Shown in pieces: positions 8,461-18,410 of a DNA stretch of 64,000 nucleotides. Within the stretch, counting starts at the first letter, position 1, and every line of letters begins with the position of its first letter. A program made the translations under genes and the position numbers. The stretch lies in assembly GCA_963712435.1 (NCBI GenBank), contig CAVQIB010000022.1, positions 1 to 64,000 on the forward strand, read 5' to 3'. The notes beneath the pieces are model-generated. The model was not told where the DNA came from, made no database searches, and saw only the letters and a program-made list of their open reading frames with translations. The stretch comes from Rhodoplanes sp963712435 (GTDB lineage: Bacteria > Pseudomonadota > Alphaproteobacteria > Rhizobiales > Xanthobacteraceae).

Positions 8461-9894
8461 TCACCCCAGGCGGCGCAGCAGGCTGATAATGCGCCGCAGA
8501 AGCGGATTCGTCAAACTGCGCGAATAAGAGCTGACGGCGGCGCGTTTCCCGATTTCGGCAAAAGTCGGGTAGGCGACCGTCAGCTCGGCAAAAGCGCGCA
8601 CCGTCAAGCGCTTCCTGACCGCGAACGTCCAAGGCGCGATCAACTCGCCGGCATGCGCGCCGACGATCGTGGCGCCGAGGACACGGCCCCGCCGGCTCGT
8701 GACCGCCTTGATATGGCCGTGCGTCTGCCGCTCGGTCTGCGCGCGATCATTCTCGTGATAGGGCCATCTGAGCACGTTGATGGCGAGGCCGCGCTGCTTC
8801 GCCTCGGCCTCGGTCCACCCGACCTGGGCAAGCTCCGGGTCGGTGAATGTCACGGCCGGGATGGCCCGTTCGTCGATCCGCACCGGCAAGCGAAACAGCG
8901 CGTTCCGGATGACCAGGCCGGCATGGTAGTTCGCGACATGGGTGAACTGCCGCCCGCCGGCCACATCGCCGATCGCGTAGACGCGGCGGTTGGTGGTGCG
9001 CAGGCCTGTGTCGACCACGATCCCGCTCCGCCCATAGGCGATGCCGGCGCGGTCGAGGCCGAGATCGTCCACGTTCGGCCGTCGCCCGACCGCGATCAAG
9101 AGGTGCGATCCTAAGACCGTCTCTTCGCCCCGCTCGGTCTTGACTGTGACGGCGATGTCTCCGCCCGCAGCATCGGGCGGCCTGACCGCTGTGACCGACT
9201 GCCCGGCGCGGATCGCCACGCCCTCCGCGCGCAGCGTCTCGAGCACGACGGCGGCGCATTCCGGGTCGTCCCTGCCGAGCGGGGCCGCCGCTTCGATCAC
9301 GGTGACCGCGGCGCCCAGCCGCCGGAACGCCTGGCCGAGTTCCAGCCCGATCGCGCCGCCGCCGATCACCACGAGGCGCCGGGGGCCGTCCGTCAGGTCG
9401 AAAACGGTCTCGTTGGTGAGATAGGGCGTCTCGGCGAGCCCCGGAATCGGCGGCACGGCAGGCGCCGAGCCGGTCGCGACGACGAAGCGGCGCGCCTTGA
9501 TCTCGGTCTCGCCGACGACGACCGTGTCCGCATCGGCGAAGCGGGCGCGGCCCTTGAGCACCCGCACGCCAAGCCCGGTAAATCGGGCGGCCGAATCGGT
9601 CGGCGCGATCGCCGCGATCACGCCATGCACGTGGGCGTGGACTGCCGCGAAGTCGATCGCGGGCGCGCCCGCATGGATGCCGAAGCGCGGCGCGTCGGCG
9701 ACCCATTTCGCGTGCTTGCCGGCTGCGATCAGCGCCTTGGAGGGAACGCAGCCGTAATTGAGGCAATCGCCGCCCATCTTGCCCTGTTCGACGAGGACGA
9801 CGGGAACGCCGAACGCAGCGGCGGCGGCCGCGACCGAAAGACCGCCCGACCCGGCCCCGATCACGCAAATATCCGGTCTGAGCAGTTCCGCCAT
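8461..9894 (-). CDS. class I FAD-dependent pyridine nucleotide-disulfide oxidoreductase (MerA/Lpd-like)
   Basis: 477 residues. FAD fold CVIGAGSGGLSVAAAAA at the N-terminus, the redox-active disulfide GGDCLNYGCVPSKALI, an NAD(P)H fold VVIGGGAIGLELGQAF near residue 175 and the second FAD motif VYAIGDVAGG. The dimerisation domain has AYPTFAEIGK where lipoamide dehydrogenase has the catalytic His-x-x-x-x-Glu, so the usual histidine is replaced. The C-terminus ends LLRRLG without the cysteine pair of mercuric reductase, and there is no heavy-metal domain. It is therefore neither a standard Lpd nor a mercury reductase; the substrate is unknown. It follows a TVP38-family gene, a pairing often seen for this subfamily. 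ATG 9894 begins MAELLRPDICVIGAG. Confidence 0.85.
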   Translation of the reverse strand: MAELLRPDICVIGAGSGGLSVAAAAAAFGVPVVLVEQGKMGGDCLNYGCVPSKALIAAGKHAKWVADAPRFGIHAGAPAIDFAAVHAHVHGVIAAIAPTDSAARFTGLGVRVLKGRARFADADTVVVGETEIKARRFVVATGSAPAVPPIPGLAETPYLTNETVFDLTDGPRRLVVIGGGAIGLELGQAFRRLGAAVTVIEAAAPLGRDDPECAAVVLETLRAEGVAIRAGQSVTAVRPPDAAGGDIAVTVKTERGEETVLGSHLLIAVGRRPNVDDLGLDRAGIAYGRSGIVVDTGLRTTNRRVYAIGDVAGGRQFTHVANYHAGLVIRNALFRLPVRIDERAIPAVTFTDPELAQVGWTEAEAKQRGLAINVLRWPYHENDRAQTERQTHGHIKAVTSRRGRVLGATIVGAHAGELIAPWTFAVRKRLTVRAFAELTVAYPTFAEIGKRAAVSSYSRSLTNPLLRRIISLLRRLG

Positions 9895-9958
9895 GGTCGG
9901 CAGCCTTTCACCAATGAGGTCACATTCCGGACGGCGGGGGCGCCCCTCGGGTTCATCG

Positions 9959-10702
9959 TCATGCAACGTTGCGCCCGCGCGCCGCACGCCACCGCTTGAC
10001 CGCGAGGGGAACCAGGGCAACCACTCCGACCACGGCCAGAGCGGCGATCAATTCAGGCGTCAAGGCGAGCCGCAGGTCGAAATCAATCGTGCAAGGCTCG
10101 CGCCCGGCCGCGAGGCAGGCCTGATAGGCGGACGCCTGAGCCGCGATCGCGCTGTCGAGGCCCGCTCCGAACAGCGCGAAGGCGAAGGTGAGCGGGATGA
10201 TCCCGAGCGCGGTTGCGCCGACGAACACCGCAAGGCGGACCCCGAACAAAGCCGGCGCGATATTCACAAGCCAGAAAGGGAAAAGCGGCACGAGCCGAAG
10301 GAACAAGAGGTAGCTGAAGGCGCCGCGGCGGAATCCGTCGGCGAGCTTCTCCGCGAAAGGGCCGGCGCGCTTGACGAGCCATCCGCCGAGCGCCGATCGG
10401 GCGATGAGGAAGATCAGGGAGGCGCCTGTCGTCGCCCCGATAAAGGCGCCGAGCCCGCCGGCAAGCGGACCAAAGAGCAGGCCGCCGGACACAGTGAGCA
10501 ACGCTGCGCCGGGGATCGATAGCGCGACCGCGCCAATGTATAGAGCGACAAAGCCGACGAACGCCGCCAACGGATGTTCGGCGACAAAGGCGTCGATCGC
10601 CGCGCGGTGGCGAATCAGGGTCGCGAGCGACAACTCGCGATGCAGGCCCGTCGCAAACACCAGCACGCTTGCGCACACGATCGCCGCGAGCAGCGCAATC
10701 AT
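9959..10702 (-). CDS. TVP38/TMEM64 (DedA-like, SNARE-associated) membrane protein
   Basis: 247 residues with about six hydrophobic segments. It carries the family core: GAALLTVSGGLLFGPLAGG, the GATTGASLIFLIAR segment, and the FLRLVPLFPFWLVN re-entrant motif. The family is related to DedA and VMP1 proteins, linked to lipid scrambling or membrane homeostasis; the exact cargo is not known. It precedes the MerA/Lpd-like gene by 64 bases in the same direction, so the two probably form an operon together with the kinase. Confidence 0.85.
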   Translation of the reverse strand: MIALLAAIVCASVLVFATGLHRELSLATLIRHRAAIDAFVAEHPLAAFVGFVALYIGAVALSIPGAALLTVSGGLLFGPLAGGLGAFIGATTGASLIFLIARSALGGWLVKRAGPFAEKLADGFRRGAFSYLLFLRLVPLFPFWLVNIAPALFGVRLAVFVGATALGIIPLTFAFALFGAGLDSAIAAQASAYQACLAAGREPCTIDFDLRLALTPELIAALAVVGVVALVPLAVKRWRAARGRNVA

Positions 10703-10932
10703 CGCCCATTGGCGCGCTCCGGAGGAGCGGGTGTCGCGGTCATCGCGGATTGAGGACGCCTTTCACGACGGAGTCGGGAGGAGCGAGGCTCTACGGCTTG
10801 ATGGGTCTTCGTTCTATAGCGGCTCTATGTAACGGCGACCCCCGTGCGGGAGCGCAATCTCACCGCGAATTGACAAGCGCCCGATCATGCCTCGCGGCCG
10901 CGTGATGCAATCTTGCCCGCAGCCGACTTGCA
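10703..10932. other. intergenic region before the rpmH promoter
   Basis: Divergent spacer between the TVP38 gene (minus) and the rpmH operon (plus). I see no gene with a convincing start, and no terminator with a T-run. The promoter assigned to rpmH lies just to its right. Confidence 0.4.
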
Positions 10933-10961
10933 TTGACGCGAACAGGCCCCTCCCGTATAAG
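10933..10961 (+). promoter_or_regulatory. sigma70-type promoter of the rpmH-rnpA-yidC operon
   Basis: TTGACG at 10933-10938 and TATAAG at 10956-10961 are separated by exactly 17 bases. This is the best housekeeping promoter in the window and stands about 110 bases upstream of rpmH, which is highly expressed in all bacteria. Confidence 0.75.
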
Positions 10962-11073
10962 CCGCGGAACTTTCCCGAACGCGCGATCCGCGACAGAGTT
11001 GATCTGCGAAATGCTGCCGAAAGGCGCCGGCGTCTGCGCGAACGCTTGAGCACGAAATGCGGAGACGAAGCCC

Positions 11074-11208
11074 GTGAAGCGGACCTATCAGCCGAGCAAA
11101 CTGGTGCGCAAGCGCCGACACGGCTTTCGCGCCCGTATGGCGACGAAGGGCGGCCGCAGGGTCATCAATGCCAGGCGCGCGCGCGGCCGCAAGCGGCTCA
11201 GCGCGTGA
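11074..11208 (+). CDS. rpmH: ribosomal protein L34
   Basis: 44 codons starting at GTG 11074, the family's usual length: KRTYQPSKLVRKRRHGF, then RVINARRARGRKRLSA. GGAGA lies nine bases upstream. It is a component of the large ribosomal subunit. The GTG start is unusual for this protein, since most relatives use ATG. It is followed after 30 bases by rnpA, the standard bacterial order. Confidence 0.95.
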   Translation: MKRTYQPSKLVRKRRHGFRARMATKGGRRVINARRARGRKRLSA

Positions 11209-11238
11209 CGGCGACAATGTCGGCCGGACTTCGGTTCC

Positions 11239-11640
11239 ATGGAGCGCGTGAAGCAGCGGTCCGACTTTCTCGCCGCCGCCGCCGGGGCAAAGGCTCCGGG
11301 GCTCGCTCTCATTCTGCAGGCGCGTGAGCGCAACGACGCCGGTCCCCCGCGGGTCGGCTTCACGGTGTCGCGCAAGGTCGGCTCGGCGGTCGAGCGCAAT
11401 CGGGTTCGCCGCCGGCTGCGCGAAATCGTGCGGCTTTCCGCCGCGGGCCGGCTGCACTCCGGCAAGGACTACGTACTGATCGGTCGACGCGCCGCGCTCG
11501 ACCTGCCCTTCGATCGCTTATGCGCGGACTTTCTCGCCGCCTTGGCCCGCGTGCATCGGGGCCGCCGCGCGGACAAGAAAGCGCCCATTCCTGCGCCGAT
11601 GCAAACAACGAAGCCGGCCGTCGGCGAGAGCACGCAATGA
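11239..11640 (+). CDS. rnpA: ribonuclease P protein component
   Basis: 133 residues. The RNase P protein signature RNRVRRRLREIVRL lies at about residues 53-66, preceded by GFTVSRKVGSAVE. It binds the catalytic RNase P RNA and helps process tRNA 5' ends. The C-terminal 20 residues (KKAPIPAPMQTTKPAVGE) are a disordered-looking extension. Its stop overlaps the yidC start as ATGA, so translation is coupled. Confidence 0.95.
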   Translation: MERVKQRSDFLAAAAGAKAPGLALILQARERNDAGPPRVGFTVSRKVGSAVERNRVRRRLREIVRLSAAGRLHSGKDYVLIGRRAALDLPFDRLCADFLAALARVHRGRRADKKAPIPAPMQTTKPAVGESTQ

Positions 11641-13514
11641 ACGATCATAAGAATACGATAGTGGCCATCATCCTGTCGGGGGTCGTGCTGCTCGTCTGGC
11701 AGTATTTCTTCGGCATGCCGCAAATGGAGAAGCAACGCCAGGAGGCCCTGCAGCGGCAGCAGCAGACGCAGCAGCAGTCGCAGCCCGCCCCGACCCAACC
11801 CGCCCCGCAAGCCTCAAGCGGCGCGCCGACGCCGGGTTCTGCGCCGACGCCGGGAGGCGCGCCGACTCCGGGTTCTGCGCCGACGCCGGGAGGCGCGCCG
11901 ACGCCGGCGCAAGCTGATCCGCGCTCGCGCGCGGCCGCGCTCGCCGCCGGCGAGCGGGTCGCCGTCGATACGCCGAGCATCAAGGGATCGATCGCGCTCA
12001 GGGGCGCGCGCATCGATGATGTCGCGCTGACTCGCTATCGCGAGACCGTCGATCCCAATTCCCCGGCGATCGTGCTGCTGTCCCCCTCCGGCACGCCGCA
12101 TCCTTTCTATGCCGAATTCGGCTGGGTCGGCGCCGGGGGGCCGCCGCTCAAGCTTCCTGGCGCGGACACGCTCTGGCGGCAGGAGGGCGCGGGACCGCTG
12201 AGCGTCGGCCGACCGATCACGCTCGTCTACGACAATGGCGAAGGCCTCGCCTTCCGGCGCACCATCAGCGTCGACGACAAATACCTTTTCACCGTCCAGG
12301 ACGAGGTGACCAATACCGGGGCCGCGCCCACCACGCTCTACCCATATGCGCTGGTCTCACGCCATGGCACGCCGCAGACGCTCGGCTACTACATCCTGCA
12401 CGAAGGGCTGATCGGCGTGCTGGGCGATCAGGGCCTGCAGGAGGTGACCTACAGCGCCATCGACGACAAGAAGGCGATAAACTTCAACATCACCAATGGC
12501 TGGCTCGGCATCACCGATAAATACTGGGCGGCGACCTTGCTGCCCGATCCGAAGGCGCATCTGCAGGCGCGCTTCTCGGCCGGCTCGCACAACAACATGA
12601 AGAGCTATCAGGCCGACTATCTGCTGGATGCGGTGACGGTCGCGCCGGGATCGACCGTGAGCGCGAGCGGCCGGCTGTTCGCCGGCGCCAAGGAGGTGAG
12701 CGTCGTCGACAATTACGACAAGAACCTCAAGCTCAACCGCTTCGAACTCCTGATCGACTGGGGCTGGTTCTATTTCATCACCAAGCCGATGTTCACGGTG
12801 ATCGATTTCTTCTTCCGCTGGACCCACAATTTCGGCGTCGCCATCCTCATCGTCACCGTGCTGGTGAAGATCCTGTTCTTCCCGCTCGCCAACAAGTCCT
12901 ACGCATCGATGGCGAAGATGAAGGCGGTCCAGCCGCAGATGTTGACGATCCGCGAACGCTGGCCGGACGACAAGGTCAAGCAGCAGCAGGAATTGATGGA
13001 GCTGTACAAGCGCGAGAAGATCAATCCGATCGCAGGGTGCCTGCCGATCGTGATCCAGATCCCCGTGTTCTTCGCGCTCTACAAGGTGCTGTTCGTCACG
13101 ATCGAGATGCGCCATGCGCCGTTCTTCGGCTGGATCAGGGACCTCTCCGCGCCCGATCCGACCAACATCTTCAACCTGTTCGGATTGATCCCGTTCGATC
13201 CGACGATCATCCCGGTGATCGGCGCATTCCTGCATATCGGCGCCTGGCCGCTCGTCATGGGCGTGACCATGTGGGTGCAGATGAAGCTCAATCCGGCGCC
13301 GCCCGATCCGACGCAGAAGATGATCTTCGACTGGATGCCGGTGATTTTCACCTTCATGCTGGCGAACTTCGCAGCCGGCCTCGTGATCTACTGGGCATGG
13401 AACAATACGCTCTCGGTGATCCAGCAGGCGGTGATCATGCGGCGAAACGGCGTCAAGATCGAGCTGTGGGACAACGTGAAATCGTTCATTTCCAAGCGCA
13501 AGACGCAGGAGTGA
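11637..13514 (+). CDS. yidC: membrane protein insertase YidC
   Basis: 625 residues. The first helix (TIVAIILSGVVLLVWQYFFG) is followed by a Gln/Pro-rich and Gly-Ala-Pro-Thr-Pro repeat spacer (residues about 38-95), then the large periplasmic beta domain and five C-terminal membrane segments, including the final GLVIYWAWNNTLSVIQQAVI. The conserved hydrophilic-groove region follows KILFFPLANKSYASMAKMK. It inserts and folds inner-membrane proteins alone or with SecYEG. The start ATG overlaps the rnpA stop. The rpmH-rnpA-yidC-engB order is conserved. Confidence 0.96.
   Translation: MNDHKNTIVAIILSGVVLLVWQYFFGMPQMEKQRQEALQRQQQTQQQSQPAPTQPAPQASSGAPTPGSAPTPGGAPTPGSAPTPGGAPTPAQADPRSRAAALAAGERVAVDTPSIKGSIALRGARIDDVALTRYRETVDPNSPAIVLLSPSGTPHPFYAEFGWVGAGGPPLKLPGADTLWRQEGAGPLSVGRPITLVYDNGEGLAFRRTISVDDKYLFTVQDEVTNTGAAPTTLYPYALVSRHGTPQTLGYYILHEGLIGVLGDQGLQEVTYSAIDDKKAINFNITNGWLGITDKYWAATLLPDPKAHLQARFSAGSHNNMKSYQADYLLDAVTVAPGSTVSASGRLFAGAKEVSVVDNYDKNLKLNRFELLIDWGWFYFITKPMFTVIDFFFRWTHNFGVAILIVTVLVKILFFPLANKSYASMAKMKAVQPQMLTIRERWPDDKVKQQQELMELYKREKINPIAGCLPIVIQIPVFFALYKVLFVTIEMRHAPFFGWIRDLSAPDPTNIFNLFGLIPFDPTIIPVIGAFLHIGAWPLVMGVTMWVQMKLNPAPPDPTQKMIFDWMPVIFTFMLANFAAGLVIYWAWNNTLSVIQQAVIMRRNGVKIELWDNVKSFISKRKTQE
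11820..11907 (+). repeat. 36-base tandem repeat inside yidC
   Basis: Two nearly identical 36-base units (11820-11855 and 11856-11891, one base apart) and a 16-base partial third copy encode GAPTPGSAPTPG repeats. They lie in the periplasmic spacer between the first helix and the beta domain of YidC, a region that tolerates length change. Such in-frame repeats can vary by slippage between strains. Confidence 0.85.
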
Positions 13515-13549
13515 CCGGTTTGCCGGACGGCGTGCGAGCAGGTCCGCTC

Positions 13550-14206
13550 ATGTCCGAGCCGTCGTTCAGCCCGAAAGAAATCGCCGGAGGACGCAAGCTG
13601 TTCGCCGGCGAATGGCGTTTCGTGTCGGCGGCCGCCTCGGTCGCCGCCCTGCCGCCGCCGCGCGGGATCGAGGTCGCCTTCGCCGGGCGCTCGAATGTCG
13701 GCAAGTCGAGCCTCGTCAATGCGCTCACCGGCCGGCATGCGCTCGCCCGCATCTCGCACACGCCCGGGCGCACGCAGGAACTGATCTTCTTTTCCGCCGC
13801 CGATCGCTGGAAGCTCGTCGACATGCCGGGCTACGGTTATGCCGCCGCCGCCAAGGCGAAGATCGCCGCCTGGACCGCATTGATCCGCGCCTATCTGCGC
13901 GGTCGCGCCAACCTCGCTCGCGTTTATGTTCTGGTGGATGCGCGCCACGGCGTCAAAAGCCCCGACGAGGCCGTGTTCGATCTTCTCGACGAAGCCGCGG
14001 TGAGCTATCAGGTCGTGCTGACCAAGGCCGATCAGGTCGCCGAGGAAGCGCTCGCCGACTGCATGGAAAAAACCGCCGCGGCGCTCGCAAAGCGGAAGGC
14101 TGCGTTTCCCGAGGTGCTCGCGACCTCCGCGCGCGCAGGGTCGGGCATCGCCGAGCTCCGCGCGGCCGTCGCAAAACTGGTGGCCGAGCACGCCGGACGG
14201 AGGTAA
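13550..14206 (+). CDS. engB: ribosome biogenesis GTPase EngB/YsxC
   Basis: 218 residues. It has the TrmE-Era-EngA-EngB G-domain: P-loop GRSNVGKSSLVNALTG, switch/G2 region SHTPGRTQE, G3 VDMPGYGYA and G4 LTKADQ. The family acts in late assembly of the 50S subunit. ATG 13550 is chosen because it gives the family's N-terminus just ahead of the G-domain; the open frame extends into yidC without a better start. It is probably transcribed with yidC, 35 bases away. Confidence 0.93.
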   Translation: MSEPSFSPKEIAGGRKLFAGEWRFVSAAASVAALPPPRGIEVAFAGRSNVGKSSLVNALTGRHALARISHTPGRTQELIFFSAADRWKLVDMPGYGYAAAAKAKIAAWTALIRAYLRGRANLARVYVLVDARHGVKSPDEAVFDLLDEAAVSYQVVLTKADQVAEEALADCMEKTAAALAKRKAAFPEVLATSARAGSGIAELRAAVAKLVAEHAGRR

Positions 14207-14209
14207 GTC

Positions 14210-14581
14210 ATGGCCACAGGACTGCTTGTCGTTCTGGCGGGGCTGATGGGCGCTGGCGGGGTCGTGCTTGCGGCCGCCTCGGCGCACGCCGTCGCCAATG
14301 CAGGCCTCGACAGCGCAGGCTACATGCTCTCCCTGCATGCGGCGGCCGTGCTCGGCGGCGTCGCCGTTCTGAACTCCGGCATGATATGGCGGCCGCTCGG
14401 CGCGATTGCGCTGTTCGGCCTCGCGCTCGGCGCGCTCTTGTTCGCCGGCGACATCGCGCTGCGGGCGTTTGCAGGCCATCGGCTGTTTCCCATGGCGGCG
14501 CCGACCGGGGGCGCGATCATGATCGCGAGCTGGCTCGCCTTCGCCGTTGCGGCGGTTGCGGGACTGTCGCGCGGCGCGTGA
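14210..14581 (+). CDS. DUF423 (YgdD/TMEM256-like) small membrane protein
   Basis: 123 residues with four hydrophobic segments. DUF423 features include an N-terminal glycine-rich helix (LLVVLAGLMGAGGVVLAAAS), the SLHAAAVLGG segment, and a C-terminal PTGGAIMIASWLAFAVAA. Function unknown across the family. It begins three bases after engB ends, so it belongs to the same operon. Confidence 0.8.
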   Translation: MATGLLVVLAGLMGAGGVVLAAASAHAVANAGLDSAGYMLSLHAAAVLGGVAVLNSGMIWRPLGAIALFGLALGALLFAGDIALRAFAGHRLFPMAAPTGGAIMIASWLAFAVAAVAGLSRGA

Positions 14582-14703
14582 GCCTGACCGCGACTATTCA
14601 CGCGCGGTTTCCACTCGACCGGAAAATGCTTTAAAAGCGCGCGCGAGATTGCGCTCTGGTACCCCGCCGTCCCGTTCGACATTCCGCCCGCGAGGATGCT
14701 GAC

Positions 14704-15588
14704 ATGCCCGTGGCCCCGCACGAAATCGCCCATGTCCTGATCGAGGCGTTGCCGCACATGCAGCGCTACGACGAAGAGGTCGTGGTGGTGAAATATGGCG
14801 GTCACGCCATGGGCGAGGAGCATGCCGCGCGCAGCTTCGCGCGCGACATCGTGCTGCTCGAACAGACCGCGATCAATCCGGTGGTCGTGCATGGCGGCGG
14901 GCCGCAGATCGGCGACATGCTCAAGCGGCTCGGCATCAAGTCGGAATTCGCAGCCGGCCTGCGCGTGACCGACGCCGCGACCATCGAGATCGTGGAAATG
15001 GTGCTCGCCGGCTCGATCAACAAGCAGATCGTCGGCTTCATCAACGAGGCGGGCGGCAAGGCGGTCGGCTTGTGCGGCAAGGACGGCAATATGGTGCTGG
15101 CGCGCAAGATCGGCCGCACCGTGGTCGATCCCGGCTCCGCCATCGAGAAGATCGTCGATCTCGGGTTTGTGGGCGAGCCGGAGAAAGTCGACACGATGGT
15201 GCTGAACCAGATCCTCGGGCGCGAGTTGATCCCGGTGCTGGCGCCGGTCGCGGCGGCGGCTGCGGGCGGCACCTACAACGTCAATGCCGACACCTTCGCC
15301 GGCGCGGTCGCGGGCGCGCTCAAGGCCAAGCGGCTGTTGCTGCTGACCGACGTGCCGGGCGTGCTCGACCGCTCGCACACGCTGATCAAGGAGCTGTCGG
15401 TCGCCGAGGCGCGGCGGCTGATCGCCGACGGCACCATTTCCGGCGGCATGATCCCCAAGGTCGAGACCTGCATCTACGCGCTCGAAGCAGGCGTCGAGGG
15501 AGTGGTCATTCTCGACGGCAAGGTCGAGCACGCGGTGCTGCTCGAGCTCTTGACCGACCACGGCGCGGGGACGTTGATCCGGCGCTAG
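14704..15588 (+). CDS. argB: acetylglutamate kinase
   Basis: 294 residues. The amino acid kinase fold is shown by VVVKYGGHAM, the substrate loop VVHGGGPQIG, and the nucleotide-binding LLLLTDVPGVLDRS and GTISGGMIPKVETC. It phosphorylates N-acetylglutamate in the second step of arginine synthesis. The length matches the alphaproteobacterial form, which is usually feedback-inhibited by arginine. ATG 14704 follows a gap of about 120 bases after the DUF423 gene; the engB-argB association is common in this order. Confidence 0.96.
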   Translation: MPVAPHEIAHVLIEALPHMQRYDEEVVVVKYGGHAMGEEHAARSFARDIVLLEQTAINPVVVHGGGPQIGDMLKRLGIKSEFAAGLRVTDAATIEIVEMVLAGSINKQIVGFINEAGGKAVGLCGKDGNMVLARKIGRTVVDPGSAIEKIVDLGFVGEPEKVDTMVLNQILGRELIPVLAPVAAAAAGGTYNVNADTFAGAVAGALKAKRLLLLTDVPGVLDRSHTLIKELSVAEARRLIADGTISGGMIPKVETCIYALEAGVEGVVILDGKVEHAVLLELLTDHGAGTLIRR

Positions 15589-15654
15589 TCCGAATTCCGT
15601 CGAGGCGGACGGTCCATGGACCGGTATCCGCTCGGTCCACCATCAGGAGGCATG

Positions 15655-16446
15655 ATGCCCAGGCCCTGGCTGACGCGCTTCGCGCTCGCCGCCGTCTTGT
15701 CCATCCTGCTCGCCCATCCGGCGGCCGCAGATGCGGTGAAAGGGCAGGCCGCGGGCGAGAGTCCGTCCGCGAGCGACAGCGCGCTCTCGGACGAGCGGCT
15801 CGACGCGCTCCTCGCCGCGCGCGATTGGAGCGCGCTTACGGCGGCGCTCTCGCACGCCAAGACCGGCGATCAATTCGCGCAGAATCTGGAGTGGATGCGC
15901 GCGAAGCTCCTGGCGGGCGGCGGTTCGCTGCTCGGATTCCTTTACTCGCGCGACCTCTGGACCGCCGGACAGCAGGCGAAGGCTCGCGACCCGATGAAGG
16001 ACCTGCGGGTCACGGCCGGGCTGTTCACGCTCTATACGTTCGCGCTCATCGCGATCGACGGCGTCAAATGCGCCGATCCATCCGCCCCCTCCCATCGGGT
16101 CGACCAGCTCATCGAGAACAACCGGCCGATCCTGCAATTTCTCAAGGCGCAGCCCGCCGAGCTGAAGGCGAAGGTCGTCGATCTGGCCCTTGCGATCGAG
16201 CGCGACACCCTACCGCTGCGGAAGGATGACGACGTCCTCTGTCGGGACGGCCTCGATCAGATGCAGGCTGGCCTTGCGGCTGGAAACGTAAAGCAGGTGA
16301 CTCCTGCAGACGGCCTCGGAAAAACCTACGAGGTCGCACCCCCGCCCGACTATCAGCCGAAGTTTCTCGCGCCGAGCGAATACGAGGCCGCGCAGCGCAA
16401 GGCGCGCGAGACCCTCCGCTCAAATCTGCGCACGCTCATCGACTGA
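15655..16446 (+). CDS. exported protein of unknown function
   Basis: About 263 residues. A signal peptide is clear (PRPWLTRFALAAVLSILLAH, then PAAADA). The mature part is helical, with two cysteines (KCADP and DDVLCRDG) that could pair, and a C-terminal Arg-rich helix. I do not recognise the family. AGGAGG at 15645-15650 fits ATG 15655 better than the adjacent ATG 15652. It follows argB by 66 bases and converges on ccr. Confidence 0.65.
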   Translation: MPRPWLTRFALAAVLSILLAHPAAADAVKGQAAGESPSASDSALSDERLDALLAARDWSALTAALSHAKTGDQFAQNLEWMRAKLLAGGGSLLGFLYSRDLWTAGQQAKARDPMKDLRVTAGLFTLYTFALIAIDGVKCADPSAPSHRVDQLIENNRPILQFLKAQPAELKAKVVDLALAIERDTLPLRKDDDVLCRDGLDQMQAGLAAGNVKQVTPADGLGKTYEVAPPPDYQPKFLAPSEYEAAQRKARETLRSNLRTLID

Positions 16447-16522
16447 GCGGCATGCGCGGCGCGACGCCCCCCAGCGCGTGACGCGGGGGCAGGGCGGCTT
16501 GCGGCGCGCCCGCCGCCCATGT

Positions 16523-17800
<1,278 letters not shown>

Positions 17801-18146
17801 GGCGGTCCTCCGGTCAATTCTGAAGCGAGGGCAACTTAACCCTACTCTGCCCCAGCGTGTGATGCATCGCAACAAAGATCGTGCGGACTATAGGCGGTTC
17901 CGGCATCCGGCAACATTGCGAAAGATCATCCTTGGGGCGCGCGGCTCATGCGCGTGTTCCGACCGCCCAAGGCGCGGTTTGTCGCTCCGGCGCCGGGCTA
18001 TTCCGGTCCGCGTCGATCCGCCCGGTGCGGCCGCTGCGCCGTCCGCGCGCCGACAAGAAAAGATGGTTGCGGCGGCGTCGGCTTGCGCTATCGTTATTTT
18101 GCATTGCGCAACGGACCGACCGGGCCTTTCGCGGAAGGGGCAGACC
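17801..18146. promoter_or_regulatory. divergent control region between ccr and the glsB-ecm pair
   Basis: No gene in about 345 bases. It must hold the start signals for ccr (minus) and for the GlsB-like gene and ecm (plus). Two CATTGCG motifs occur (in AACATTGCGAAAG and GCATTGCGCAAC), but I cannot tie them to a known regulator. No strong -35/-10 pair was found. Confidence 0.4.
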
Positions 18147-18389
18147 ATGGGACTCATTATTTGGCTGATCGTGGGCGGCGTCGCCGGTTGGCTGGCCGGC
18201 CTGATCGTACGCGGCTACGGCTTCGGCCTGTTTGGCAATATCATCGTCGGGATCGTCGGAGCGCTGATCGCCGGTTGGCTGCTGCCGCAGCTTGGCATCA
18301 TGATCGGGGGCGGGACGCTCGGTGAAATCATCAACGCGGTCATCGGCGCGATCATACTCCTGCTGATTATCGGCTTGATCCGACGTTAG
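18147..18389 (+). CDS. GlsB/YeaQ/YmgE-family small membrane protein
   Basis: 80 residues, three glycine-rich membrane helices: GLIIWLIVGGVAGWLAGLIV, NIIVGIVGALIAGWLLP and INAVIGAIILLLIIGLIRR. This is the transglycosylase-associated-protein family, generally stress-induced, of unknown mechanism. It sits 21 bases upstream of ecm in the same direction, so the two may be co-transcribed; I infer no metabolic link. Confidence 0.85.
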   Translation: MGLIIWLIVGGVAGWLAGLIVRGYGFGLFGNIIVGIVGALIAGWLLPQLGIMIGGGTLGEIINAVIGAIILLLIIGLIRR

Positions 18390-18410
18390 AAAAGGCTGAA
18401 GGGACGCATC

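Noticed and set aside
7325..8527. 400-codon open frame on the plus strand
   Set aside because: Complement of the histidine kinase gene; Arg/His/Glu-rich with no family signature.
8461..9894. mercuric reductase (mer resistance)
   Set aside because: No C-terminal cysteine pair, no heavy-metal domain and no other mer genes nearby.
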